A stretch of 64,000 nt of DNA from Lysobacterales bacterium (GTDB lineage: Bacteria > Pseudomonadota > Gammaproteobacteria > Xanthomonadales > Xanthomonadaceae): positions 1 to 64,000 of the forward strand of contig JAATFG010000045.1 of the NCBI GenBank assembly GCA_015655355.1, written 5' to 3'. Shown piece after piece: positions 18,640-26,747 of this stretch. Every line of letters starts with the position of its first letter. Positions within the stretch are counted from its first letter, which is position 1. The notes under the pieces were generated by a model. That model did no database searches. It had not been told where the DNA came from and saw only the letters and a program-made list of their open reading frames with translations. Made by a program: the position numbers and the translations under genes.

Positions 18640-20271
18640 TCACTTCCCGCAGCTCGCCATCTTCAGCACCTTGCCCGGCTTGACCACGTAGCCCGGCGGG
18701 CGCAGGCCGTTGGCGTGGGCGAGGAGCTTGAGATTGCAATCGTGCTTGTCGGCGATGGTGCCGAGGGTGTCGCCGCGGCGCACCTTGTAGGCCTTGCTCG
18801 CCTCGGCCGCTTTCGCCCGCGCGGTCTTGGCGGCCTGTGCCTTCGCCAACGCGCCGCCGTTGGTGACCGGGTCGTACTTCGACACCGGCGCGTCGGCGGC
18901 CAGCACGGTCGCGTCGCCGACCGACACCGTGCCGTCCGGCGGCAGCGGTTCGCCATTGCGGGTGATCGCCTCGTCGATGCGGGCGTTCATCAGCGCCGCG
19001 GTCAGCTCGGCGCGGGTGCCGCGGGTGCAATACCACTTGTACAGCGAGACGATGCGCGTGTTTGCCTTCAACTGCGTGCCCGCAGGCAGCAGGCCATCGG
19101 TGCGATAGCGCGGGTTGAGGTTGCGCAGGGTGCGCTCGAAGCCATCGCGGGTACCGCCGTTGCCGAGGCAGATGGTCAGCGCATCCAGGCTGGTCGGCTG
19201 CGCCAGGGTCAGCGTCGCCGGCTTCGGATTGACCCGCGGGAACTTCAATCCGTACTGCTTCGGGTGCAGGAACAGCCAGCCGGCGGCGATCACCATCGGC
19301 ACGTAGTCGCGGGTTTCGGCGGGGAACTGGCGGTACACGTCCGCGTCCCAGAAGCTGCGCCCCGGATACTGCTGGTACACCCGCGCGGCACGGCCTTCGC
19401 CGCCGTTGTACGCGGCCAGGGTGAACTCGATCGAATTGCCCATCGCCGCCATCTGCTCCCTGACGTAGCCGGCGCTGGCCTGGCCGACCGCGTGCGCGTC
19501 GAAGCGGGTGTCGAAGCCGGTGTCGTCCAGGCCCATGCCGAAGCGGCGCGCGGTGGCGGGCATGAACTGCAACGGCCCGGCCGCGCCGGTGCGCGAGACC
19601 GCGTGCACCTTGCCGTGCGATTCCTTGGCCACGATCCCGAACAGCAATGCCTCCGGCAGCCCGGCCTGTTGCCACGGCGTGTACAGGTCGTCGCGCATGT
19701 TCATGTAGTTTTCGTAGGAGTCGATCAACTGGCTGCGCATGTCGGTGAGCCACACGCGGATGCCGGCCTCGACCGCGCTGTTGAACGCCACCTGCTTGTC
19801 GAAGTCGTGCTTCTGGTCATTCATCAGCGCATCGACGCGCTCGCTGGTCGAGGTGTCGCCATTGGCCGCCGCGCTGCTGTCGGCCCGTTCCAGCGAAACC
19901 TGCTCGTCGTCGTCGTTCTCGTCGTCGAAGGTTTCGCCATTGTCGCCGGTGCCGTTGTCCTCGGCCCAGCGCGACTTCAGCGCCTGCTTGTACGCGCTCA
20001 GCATCGGCGCGACCTGGCAGCCCTTGAGCGCACTGCAATCGTCGATCACCTTTTCCATGTCGGCCAGCGCGGCGTCGGTTTCCCTGTCGGCATCGGTGCC
20101 GCTGGGCGCGGATTGCTGCGCGTTCCGGTAGCGCGCCTGCGCGGCGGCCATGCGCTGGTCGAGGGCTTCGATCGCATCGTTCTTCTTGCCGAAGGCGATG
20201 GCCGGCGCGAGGGCGAGGAGGATGGCGGCCAGCAGCGGCCCATGCTTCACGAAAAGGGATTTGGCGGACAT
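18640..20271 (-). CDS. mltD: membrane-bound lytic murein transglycosylase D
   Basis: Periplasmic peptidoglycan-cleaving enzyme. Of 543 residues: signal peptide (to about 28), an acidic low-complexity region (105-145), the SLT domain with catalytic E217 followed by S218 (AKESHGK) and the GPLQFMPATA motif, and one recognisable C-terminal LysM (about 495-538, KVRRGDTLGTIADKH). No lipobox cysteine is visible at the signal peptide end, so it may be soluble in the periplasm. Confidence 0.9.
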   Translation of the reverse strand: MSAKSLFVKHGPLLAAILLALAPAIAFGKKNDAIEALDQRMAAAQARYRNAQQSAPSGTDADRETDAALADMEKVIDDCSALKGCQVAPMLSAYKQALKSRWAEDNGTGDNGETFDDENDDDEQVSLERADSSAAANGDTSTSERVDALMNDQKHDFDKQVAFNSAVEAGIRVWLTDMRSQLIDSYENYMNMRDDLYTPWQQAGLPEALLFGIVAKESHGKVHAVSRTGAAGPLQFMPATARRFGMGLDDTGFDTRFDAHAVGQASAGYVREQMAAMGNSIEFTLAAYNGGEGRAARVYQQYPGRSFWDADVYRQFPAETRDYVPMVIAAGWLFLHPKQYGLKFPRVNPKPATLTLAQPTSLDALTICLGNGGTRDGFERTLRNLNPRYRTDGLLPAGTQLKANTRIVSLYKWYCTRGTRAELTAALMNARIDEAITRNGEPLPPDGTVSVGDATVLAADAPVSKYDPVTNGGALAKAQAAKTARAKAAEASKAYKVRRGDTLGTIADKHDCNLKLLAHANGLRPPGYVVKPGKVLKMASCGK

Positions 20272-20416
20272 CTCGGATACGACGGAAAGTGAAAAGGCAG
20301 GTTAGCCGCCCTTGCGCGCGCATCGCAAGCGCGGCGATGGCGTAACGCGCAAACGCGTTGCTTGCGGCTAGAATCGGCCCACGTTCCCCGCCCCCGAAAT
20401 CGCGCAAAGGAAGCCC

Positions 20417-21976
20417 ATGGACCCGATCCTCATCGGCAAAGGCATCACCGACAATATCGCCGTCAACCTGCTGCCGAACTTCGGCAATCGTCACGGTTTG
20501 ACCGCAGGCGCCACCGGCACCGGCAAAACCGTGACCCTGATGACGCTGGCCGAGGGGTTTTCGCGCCGCGGCGTGCCGGTGTTCATCGCCGACGTCAAGG
20601 GCGACGTGGCCGGCCTGGCGCTGCCCGGCGCCGGCGACGACAAGCTCAAGGCGCGCGCGGCGGAAATCGGCGTGGCCGACTACAAGGCCGAAGCCAGCCC
20701 GGTGATCTTCTGGGACCTGTACGGACAGAAAGGCCATCCGGTGCGCACCACGGTCAGCGAAATGGGCCCGACCCTGCTGTCGCGCATCCTCGAATTGAAC
20801 GATACCCAGGAAGGCGTGCTGGAAATCATCTTCAAGCTCGCCGACGACCGCGGCCTGCTCCTGCTCGACCTCGCCGACCTGCGCGCCCTGCTCGGCCTGA
20901 TCGCCGACGAACGCAAGGACATTTCCACCAGCTACGGCCTGGTCAGCACCGCGTCGATCGGCGCGATCCAGCGCGCGCTGCTGCAGATCGAACAGCAAGG
21001 CGGCGACAAGTTCTTCGGCGAGCCGGCGCTGGAACTCGCGGACCTGATGCGCACCAACACCGATGGCCGTGGCGTCGTCAGCATCCTCGCCTCCGAGCAA
21101 CTGGTGCTCAAGCCGCACCTGTATTCGAGCTTCCTGCTGTGGCTGATGAGCGAACTGTTCGAGACCCTGCCGGAAGTCGGCGACCTCGACAAGCCGAAGC
21201 TGGTGTTTTTCTTCGACGAAGCGCATCTGCTGTTCGACGACGCGCCGCCGGCCTTGCAGCAGCGCATCGAACAAGTGGTGCGCCTGATCCGCTCGAAGGG
21301 CGTCGGCATCTATTTCTGCTCGCAATTCCCCGACGACGTGCCGGACAACATCCTCGGCCAGCTCGGCAACCGCGTGCAGCACGCCCTGCGCGCGGTGACG
21401 CCGCGCGACCAGAAGGCGGTGAAGGCCGCGGCGGAAACCTTCGCGCCGAACCCGAAGCTCAACGTCGCCGACGCGATTTCCAGGCTCGGCATCGGCGAAG
21501 CGCTGGTGTCCACCCTGCAGGGCGACAACGCCACGCCGATGCCGGTCGAACAGACCAAGGTCGCGCCACCGCGCTGCCGCATGGGCGCGATCAGCGATGC
21601 CGAGCGCGCGCAGGTGCGCGCCGGCAGCCCGGTCGGGATGAAGTACGACAATCCGGTCAACCGCGAATCGGCGGCGGAAATCCTCGCCCAGAAAGCCGGC
21701 GCGGCGATGCAGCAGGCGAATGCGCCGGCGGCGAAACAGGGGCACGCCGATGACGACGGCAACGCCTTCGGCAACATGGTCAAAGGCGCGCTGTTCGGCA
21801 CCGGTCGCCGGCAAGGCATCGTCGAAACGATGGCCAAGCAGGTCGCGCGCAACGTCGGCAGCCAGGTCGGCCGGGGCATCACCGGCGGCAAGATCGGCGG
21901 ACAGATCGGCAGTTCGATCGGCACCCAGATCGTGCGCGGCGTGCTCGGCAGCATTTTCGGCGGCAGCCGCCGCTGA
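20417..21976 (+). CDS. HerA-like helicase/ATPase, DUF853 (YjgR) family
   Basis: Predicted DNA-translocating ATPase of the FtsK/HerA superfamily; its cellular role is unresolved. The 519-residue protein has Walker A GATGTGKT (31-38), Walker [10 protein letters not shown] (about 255-263) and the DUF853 core. The last 60 residues are a glycine-rich, repeat-like tail ([19 protein letters not shown]) common in this family. AAAGGA precedes ATG 20417, and a -10-like TAGAAT lies at about 20371-20376. greB follows after 10 nt, so the two are likely co-transcribed. Confidence 0.87.
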   Translation: MDPILIGKGITDNIAVNLLPNFGNRHGLTAGATGTGKTVTLMTLAEGFSRRGVPVFIADVKGDVAGLALPGAGDDKLKARAAEIGVADYKAEASPVIFWDLYGQKGHPVRTTVSEMGPTLLSRILELNDTQEGVLEIIFKLADDRGLLLLDLADLRALLGLIADERKDISTSYGLVSTASIGAIQRALLQIEQQGGDKFFGEPALELADLMRTNTDGRGVVSILASEQLVLKPHLYSSFLLWLMSELFETLPEVGDLDKPKLVFFFDEAHLLFDDAPPALQQRIEQVVRLIRSKGVGIYFCSQFPDDVPDNILGQLGNRVQHALRAVTPRDQKAVKAAAETFAPNPKLNVADAISRLGIGEALVSTLQGDNATPMPVEQTKVAPPRCRMGAISDAERAQVRAGSPVGMKYDNPVNRESAAEILAQKAGAAMQQANAPAAKQGHADDDGNAFGNMVKGALFGTGRRQGIVETMAKQVARNVGSQVGRGITGGKIGGQIGSSIGTQIVRGVLGSIFGGSRR

Positions 21977-21986
21977 GTCGAACCCG

Positions 21987-22484
21987 ATGTCCCGCTGGCG
22001 CCCGCCCGCCGAAAAATCCACCGCGCTGATCACCGCCGAAGGCCACGCCGGACTCAAGGCCGAACTCGACGACCTGTGGCGCGTGCGTCGCCCGGAAGTG
22101 GTGCGCGCGCTGAGCGCCGCCGCCGCCGAAGGCGACCGCTCCGAGAACGCCGAATACACCTACCGCAAGAAGCAGCTCGGCGAAATCGACCGCCGCGTGC
22201 GCTATTTGAGCAAGCGGCTGGAAGCGCTGCGCGTGGTCGACACCCCGCCGAGCGACCCGCAAACCGTGTTCTTCGGCGCGACGGTGGAACTGGAAAACAT
22301 CGCCTCGGGCGAATGCACGACCTACCGCATCGTCGGCCCCGACGAAACCGACGCGCAGCGCGGCTTCATCAGCATCGATTCGCCGCTGGCGCGCGCGCTG
22401 CTGAAGAAGCGCGTCGACGACGAATTCGAGGCCGAATTGCCCGGCGGCAGGACCGCGTTCGTGATCGTCGGCGTGAACTACTGA
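21987..22484 (+). CDS. greB: transcription elongation factor GreB
   Basis: Rescues backtracked RNA polymerase by stimulating transcript cleavage through the secondary channel. The 165-residue protein has the N-terminal coiled coil with the acidic tip ([14 protein letters not shown]; the D and E residues coordinate the catalytic magnesium) and a C-terminal FKBP-like domain. Length and the [12 protein letters not shown] motif indicate GreB rather than GreA. It lies 10 nt after the DUF853 gene. Confidence 0.94.
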   Translation: MSRWRPPAEKSTALITAEGHAGLKAELDDLWRVRRPEVVRALSAAAAEGDRSENAEYTYRKKQLGEIDRRVRYLSKRLEALRVVDTPPSDPQTVFFGATVELENIASGECTTYRIVGPDETDAQRGFISIDSPLARALLKKRVDDEFEAELPGGRTAFVIVGVNY

Positions 22485-22489
22485 TGCCG

Positions 22490-22515
22490 GTCATCCCGGC
22501 AAACGCCGGAATGAC
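22490..22515. repeat. single REP-like palindrome between greB and rimO
   Basis: GTCATCCCGGC-AAAC-GCCGGAATGAC, one hairpin of the repeat family seen at 15264-15348 and 42870-42952. It fills the 41-bp gap between two convergent genes and may serve as a bidirectional terminator, though no U run follows. Confidence 0.75.
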
Positions 22516-22525
22516 GACGAAAACA

Positions 22526-23887
22526 TCACGAACGAACGAGGTTGAGCGAAGGCGCCGGCTTTTTCGCAATGCCGTCGCCGAACAGGTCGTGCTCGTCGCT
22601 GTCGGTGATTTCGACGTCGACGAAATCGCCGGCTTTCAGGCCAAGTTCGCCGCCGTTCTGGACGTGGACCAGGCCATCGATTTCCGGCGCGTCGGCCTTG
22701 CTGCGCGCGACCGCGATGCCGTCTTCGAGCATGTCGACGAGGCAACGCTGCGTGGTGCCGATCTTGGCTTCGAGTTTCTGCGCGGAAATTTCTGCCTGCA
22801 CTTCCATGAAGCGAGCGAGGCGTTCCTGCTTCACTTCTTCATCGACCGGATTCGGCAAACCATTGGCCGCCGCACCATCGACCGGCGAGTAGGCAAACGC
22901 GCCGACGCGATCAAGCTGCACTTCATGCAGGAAATCGAGCAGTTCCTCGAACTCGCTTTCGGTTTCGCCGGGAAAGCCGACGATGAAAGTCGAACGGATC
23001 GTGATGTCCGGGCAGATTTCGCGCCAGCGATGGATGCGCTCGCGGGTCTTGTCGATCGCGCCGGGGCGCTTCATCAGCTTCAGGATGCGCGGGCTGGCGT
23101 GCTGGAACGGAATGTCGAGGTACGGCAGCAACCTGCCTTCGGCCATCAGCGGAATCGTGTCGTCCACGTGCGGGTACGGATACACGTAATGCAGGCGCGT
23201 CCAGATGCCGAGCTGCGACAGGCCTTCGCACAGCGACTTCATGCGGGTTTCGTATTCGTTGCCGCGCCACGGCTTTTTCGCGTATTTCAGGTCGACGCCG
23301 TAGGCGCTGGTGTCCTGCGAGACGACCAGCAATTCGCGCACGCCGCCGATGGCGAGCTTCTCCGCTTCGCGCAGCACCTCATCGACCGGGCGCGAGACCA
23401 GGTCGCCGCGCATCGAGGGAATGATGCAGAACGAGCAACGGTGGTTGCAGCCTTCGGAAATCTTCAGATACGCATAATGCTTCGGCGTCAACTTGATGCC
23501 GTAATCCGGCACGATGTCGAGGAACTTGTCGTGGCGCGGCGGCAGCGCGGCGTGCACGGCACCCATCACGCTCGAATAATCCTGCGGGCCGCTGATCGAA
23601 AGCACGTCCGGGAACTGTTCGCGGATCATCTCGCCGCGCTTGCCTAGGCAGCCGGTGACGATGACCTTGCCGTTCTCGGCCATCGCCTCGCCGATCGCGT
23701 CCATCGATTCGGCCACCGCCGAGTCGATGAAGCCGCAGGTGTTGACCACGACCACGTCGGCATCGTCGTAGCTGGGCGAAATCGCGTAGCCCTCGACGCG
23801 CAACTGGGTGAGGATGCGCTCGGAATCGACCAGCGCCTTCGGGCAGCCGAGCGAGACGAAGCCGACTTTCGGGTTCAGGGAGGACAT
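22526..23887 (-). CDS. rimO: ribosomal protein S12 methylthiotransferase
   Basis: Radical-SAM enzyme that adds a methylthio group to an aspartate of ribosomal protein S12. The 453-residue protein has the N-terminal UPF0004 domain with cluster cysteines C15, C51 and C80, the radical-SAM C147-x3-C151-x2-C154 motif (CNHRCSFC) and a C-terminal TRAM domain. The [15 protein letters not shown] start fits RimO rather than MiaB. Confidence 0.96.
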   Translation of the reverse strand: MSSLNPKVGFVSLGCPKALVDSERILTQLRVEGYAISPSYDDADVVVVNTCGFIDSAVAESMDAIGEAMAENGKVIVTGCLGKRGEMIREQFPDVLSISGPQDYSSVMGAVHAALPPRHDKFLDIVPDYGIKLTPKHYAYLKISEGCNHRCSFCIIPSMRGDLVSRPVDEVLREAEKLAIGGVRELLVVSQDTSAYGVDLKYAKKPWRGNEYETRMKSLCEGLSQLGIWTRLHYVYPYPHVDDTIPLMAEGRLLPYLDIPFQHASPRILKLMKRPGAIDKTRERIHRWREICPDITIRSTFIVGFPGETESEFEELLDFLHEVQLDRVGAFAYSPVDGAAANGLPNPVDEEVKQERLARFMEVQAEISAQKLEAKIGTTQRCLVDMLEDGIAVARSKADAPEIDGLVHVQNGGELGLKAGDFVDVEITDSDEHDLFGDGIAKKPAPSLNLVRS

Positions 23888-23984
23888 GCGCGCGAATGCG
23901 AGGAAAAGGGCGCGCGATTATACCGTTCTACGGCCCCCTTCCCGCTTAAAATGAATGCATCCAACAACGCAACGAGGCAACACG

Positions 23985-24644
23985 ATGGGCAACTGGATCG
24001 AACTCGACACCGCCGCCGGCAAGGTCAAGGCCTGGCACGCGCCGGCGCAAGGCGCATCGAGGGGGGCGCTGATCGTCTGGCAGGAAATCTTCGGCGTCAA
24101 CGCGCACATCCGTGCCGTCGCCGACGGCTACGCGGCCGAAGGCTACGACGTGCTCGCGCCGGCGCCGTTCGATCTGGTCGAACCGGGCGTCGATCTGGCG
24201 TACACCCCCGAAGGCGTGCAACGCGGCATTCCGATGATGCAGGCGGTGGGCATCGACAAGGCCGTGCAGATCGTCGAAGCGGCGGCGCAGTATCTCGATG
24301 CACCGAACAGGACCGGCATCGTCGGTTATTGCTGGGGCGGCACGGTCGCATTGGTCTCTGCGATCCGCCTCGGCCTGCCGGCATCCAGCTACTACGGCGG
24401 CGGCAACATCCACTTCATCGGCGAAACGCCGAAGGTGCCGGTGATCTTCCACTACGGCGAGAAGGACGCGCACATCACGCCCGACATCACCGGCCAGTTC
24501 AAGGCCAAGTTCGGCGACGCGGTATATCTCTATCCGGCCGACCACGCCTTCAACCGCGACGCCGATCCGCACGTGTATGACGCGGCGAGCGCGAAGCTGG
24601 CCAGGCAGCGCACGCTCGACTTCTTCGCGACGAACCTGAAGTAA
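23985..24644 (+). CDS. dienelactone hydrolase family protein
   Basis: Alpha/beta hydrolase of the DLH family, cytosolic. The 219-residue protein has the nucleophile C116 in GYCWGG, D161 (GEKDAHIT) and H187 (ADHAFNRD), the complete Cys-Asp-His triad. No catechol-pathway genes are nearby, so it is more likely a general hydrolase than a chlorocatechol enzyme. ATG 23985 has GAGG 8 nt upstream. Its TAA shares a base with the ATG of the HIT gene (TAATG), giving a coupled pair. Confidence 0.88.
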   Translation: MGNWIELDTAAGKVKAWHAPAQGASRGALIVWQEIFGVNAHIRAVADGYAAEGYDVLAPAPFDLVEPGVDLAYTPEGVQRGIPMMQAVGIDKAVQIVEAAAQYLDAPNRTGIVGYCWGGTVALVSAIRLGLPASSYYGGGNIHFIGETPKVPVIFHYGEKDAHITPDITGQFKAKFGDAVYLYPADHAFNRDADPHVYDAASAKLARQRTLDFFATNLK

Positions 24645-25051
24645 TGCGCGCGTTCGAGCTCGATCCGCGATTGGCGAACGACAGCGTGTTCGTCGCCGAC
24701 GGCCCGCTGTCGCAGGTGCGGCTGATGAATGACGCGCGCCTCCCGTGGCTGTTGCTGGTTCCGCGCGTGGCGGGCGCGAGCGAATGGATCGGACTTTCCG
24801 GCGAGCAGCAACGTTTGCTGCTCGCCGAGATCAACCAGGTCGGCAAGTTGCTGCAGGCCGAGCCGGGCGTGCAGAAACTCAACATCGGCGCGCTCGGCAA
24901 CGTCGTGCGCCAGTTGCACGTGCACCTGGTCGGCCGGCACGAAGGCGATGCCGCGTGGCCCGGCCCGGTTTGGGGCAGCGGCTCGTCCCGGAAATTCGAT
25001 GACGTGCAACTGGCCGCACGCATCGACCATTGGAAGCGGAAACTCGCCTGA
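24644..25051 (+). CDS. HIT domain protein
   Basis: Histidine-triad nucleotide hydrolase or transferase, probably acting on dinucleoside polyphosphates or adenylated compounds. The 135-residue protein ends its core with QLHVHLVGRH (residues 90-99), where H92 and H94 are the central histidines and the first triad position is Gln, as in one bacterial subfamily. It is translationally coupled to the dienelactone hydrolase; a functional link is not evident. Confidence 0.87.
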   Translation: MRAFELDPRLANDSVFVADGPLSQVRLMNDARLPWLLLVPRVAGASEWIGLSGEQQRLLLAEINQVGKLLQAEPGVQKLNIGALGNVVRQLHVHLVGRHEGDAAWPGPVWGSGSSRKFDDVQLAARIDHWKRKLA

Positions 25052-25060
25052 AAGGCGCGC

Positions 25061-25633
25061 TCAGGTACGCGGCAGGGTCACGCCGGTCTGGCCCTGGTAC
25101 TTGCCGCCGCGATCCCTGTACGAGGTCTCGCACACATCCTCCGCGTCGGATTGGAAGAACAGCATCTGCGCCACGCCTTCGTTGGCGTAGATGCGCGCCG
25201 GCAGCGGCGTGGTATTGCTGAATTCCAGAGTGACGTGGCCTTCCCATTCCGGCTCCAGCGGTGTCACGTTGACGATGATGCCGCAGCGCGCATACGTGCT
25301 CTTGCCAAGGCAGACGACCAGCGTGTCGCGCGGGATGCGGAAATATTCGACCGTGCGCGCCAGCGCAAAGGAATTCGGCGGAATCACGCAGGAATCGCCG
25401 ACCACGTCGACGAAGCTGCCACTGTCGAAATGTTTGGGATCGACGATGGTGGAGTTGATGTTGGTGAAGATCTTGAACTCGCGCGAGCAGCGCACGTCGT
25501 AACCGTAACTGGAGGTGCCGTAGCTGACGATGCGTTCGCCGTTGGCCACTTTGACCTGGCCCGGCTCGAACGGCTCGATCATGCCCTTCTCGGCGGCCAT
25601 GCGCTTGATCCAGCGGTCGGACTTGATGCTCAT
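25061..25633 (-). CDS. dcd: dCTP deaminase
   Basis: Deaminates dCTP to dUTP in thymidylate supply. The 190-residue protein carries the family motifs [17 protein letters not shown] and GKSTYARCG, and the catalytic-site [13 protein letters not shown]. It ends with the nucleotide-closing tail [12 protein letters not shown]. It lies 33 nt after mrp in the same direction; dcd next to mrp is a conserved pair in this order. Confidence 0.97.
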   Translation of the reverse strand: MSIKSDRWIKRMAAEKGMIEPFEPGQVKVANGERIVSYGTSSYGYDVRCSREFKIFTNINSTIVDPKHFDSGSFVDVVGDSCVIPPNSFALARTVEYFRIPRDTLVVCLGKSTYARCGIIVNVTPLEPEWEGHVTLEFSNTTPLPARIYANEGVAQMLFFQSDAEDVCETSYRDRGGKYQGQTGVTLPRT

Positions 25634-25666
25634 GCGATGTTCCTTGAAATGGGCGCGTAGTGTAAT

Positions 25667-26509
25667 TCAGGCCAAGGTGACGCCGATGCTCATCGGCGCG
25701 CGCGGGCGTTTTTCCAGCGCGGCGGCCAGCACGCGCGCGGCGGCGCGATAGGCCTGCGCGGCCGGCGATTCCGGCGCGGCGACCACGACCGGCTGGCCGG
25801 CATCTCCCTGCTCGCGGATCGCGATGTCCAGCGGCAGCGAGCCGAGCAGCGGCACGCCGTACTGCGCGGCCATCTTCTCGCCGCCGCCGCTGCCGAACAG
25901 ATGCTCGGCATGGCCGCAGTTGCTGCATACGTGCACGGCCATGTTCTCGATGATGCCGAGCACCGGTACCTCGACCTTCTCGAACATCTTCAGCGCCTTG
26001 CGCGCGTCCAGCGTGGCGATTTCCTGCGGCGTGGTGACGATCACCGCGCCTGCCACCGGAATCTTCTGCGCCAGGGTCAGGTGGATGTCGCCGGTGCCCG
26101 GCGGCAGGTCGACCAGCAGGTAATCGAGGTCGCCCCACAAGGTGTCGTTGAACAACTGGGTCAATGCGCTGGTCGCCATCGGCCCGCGCCAGATCATCGG
26201 CGCGTCGGCATCGACCAGCAGGCCGATGCTCATCGCTTCCACGCCAAACGCACGCAGCGGCTCGATCGATTTGTTGTCCGGGCTTTGCGGGCGGCCGGAC
26301 AGGCCCAGCATCGCCGGGATGCTCGGGCCGTAGATGTCCGCGTCGAGCACGCCGACCCTTGCACCTTCGGCAGCCAGCGCCAAGGCGAGGTTCACCGCGG
26401 TTGTGGATTTGCCGACACCGCCCTTGCCCGAGGCAACGCCAATGACGTTGCGCACGCGCGGGTGTGGCTTGAGGTTTGGCTGGACGGCGTGGGCGGGAAT
26501 GGGCGGCAT
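25667..26509 (-). CDS. apbC: Mrp/ApbC family iron-sulfur carrier ATPase
   Basis: P-loop ATPase that carries or transfers Fe-S clusters in the cytosol. The 280-residue protein has the deviant Walker A GKGGVGKST (28-36), Walker B-like DLPPGTGD and the dimer-bridging CxxC (CSNCG, about residue 195). It lacks the N-terminal MIP18/DUF59 domain of longer Mrp proteins. A 12-bp palindrome (26524-26535) lies just upstream. Confidence 0.93.
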   Translation of the reverse strand: MPPIPAHAVQPNLKPHPRVRNVIGVASGKGGVGKSTTAVNLALALAAEGARVGVLDADIYGPSIPAMLGLSGRPQSPDNKSIEPLRAFGVEAMSIGLLVDADAPMIWRGPMATSALTQLFNDTLWGDLDYLLVDLPPGTGDIHLTLAQKIPVAGAVIVTTPQEIATLDARKALKMFEKVEVPVLGIIENMAVHVCSNCGHAEHLFGSGGGEKMAAQYGVPLLGSLPLDIAIREQGDAGQPVVVAAPESPAAQAYRAAARVLAAALEKRPRAPMSIGVTLA

Positions 26510-26523
26510 GGCTGTTGATTCTG

Positions 26524-26535
26524 TTTCATATGAAA
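26524..26535. promoter_or_regulatory. 12-bp palindrome upstream of mrp
   Basis: Perfect TTTCATATGAAA, 14 bp before the mrp start codon and about 210 bp before the TonB-receptor gene. It could be an operator for either divergent gene, or chance. The rest of this 238-bp intergenic region (26510-26747) is noticeably AT-richer than the genes and presumably holds the receptor promoter, but I could not settle on a -35/-10 pair. Confidence 0.3.
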
Positions 26536-26747
26536 GTTATAGAGGCGACGGGCAACATGACCGGCAGATGAAATACAGGTGACGTCCATCCGACGGTTTA
26601 CTTGCGCTTCACATCACATTAACCGCGTGCTAACGTCAGCTTACTGGCTTTGGCGACACGCGTCGCACGACGCTTTGGATTGGCGTCACAAGCCGGATCA
26701 GCTCGACATTCTACGCAGCCACCTCAACCCGAGAGAGTCCCGAGATC

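Noticed and set aside
19817-22159. A 780-codon open frame on the minus strand opposite the DUF853 gene and running into mltD in another frame
   Set aside because: The DUF853 ATPase on the plus strand and mltD on the minus strand explain this stretch.
23985-24644. Catechol-degradation cluster around the dienelactone hydrolase
   Set aside because: No dioxygenase, cycloisomerase or regulator of that pathway is nearby; only a HIT-domain gene is coupled to it.
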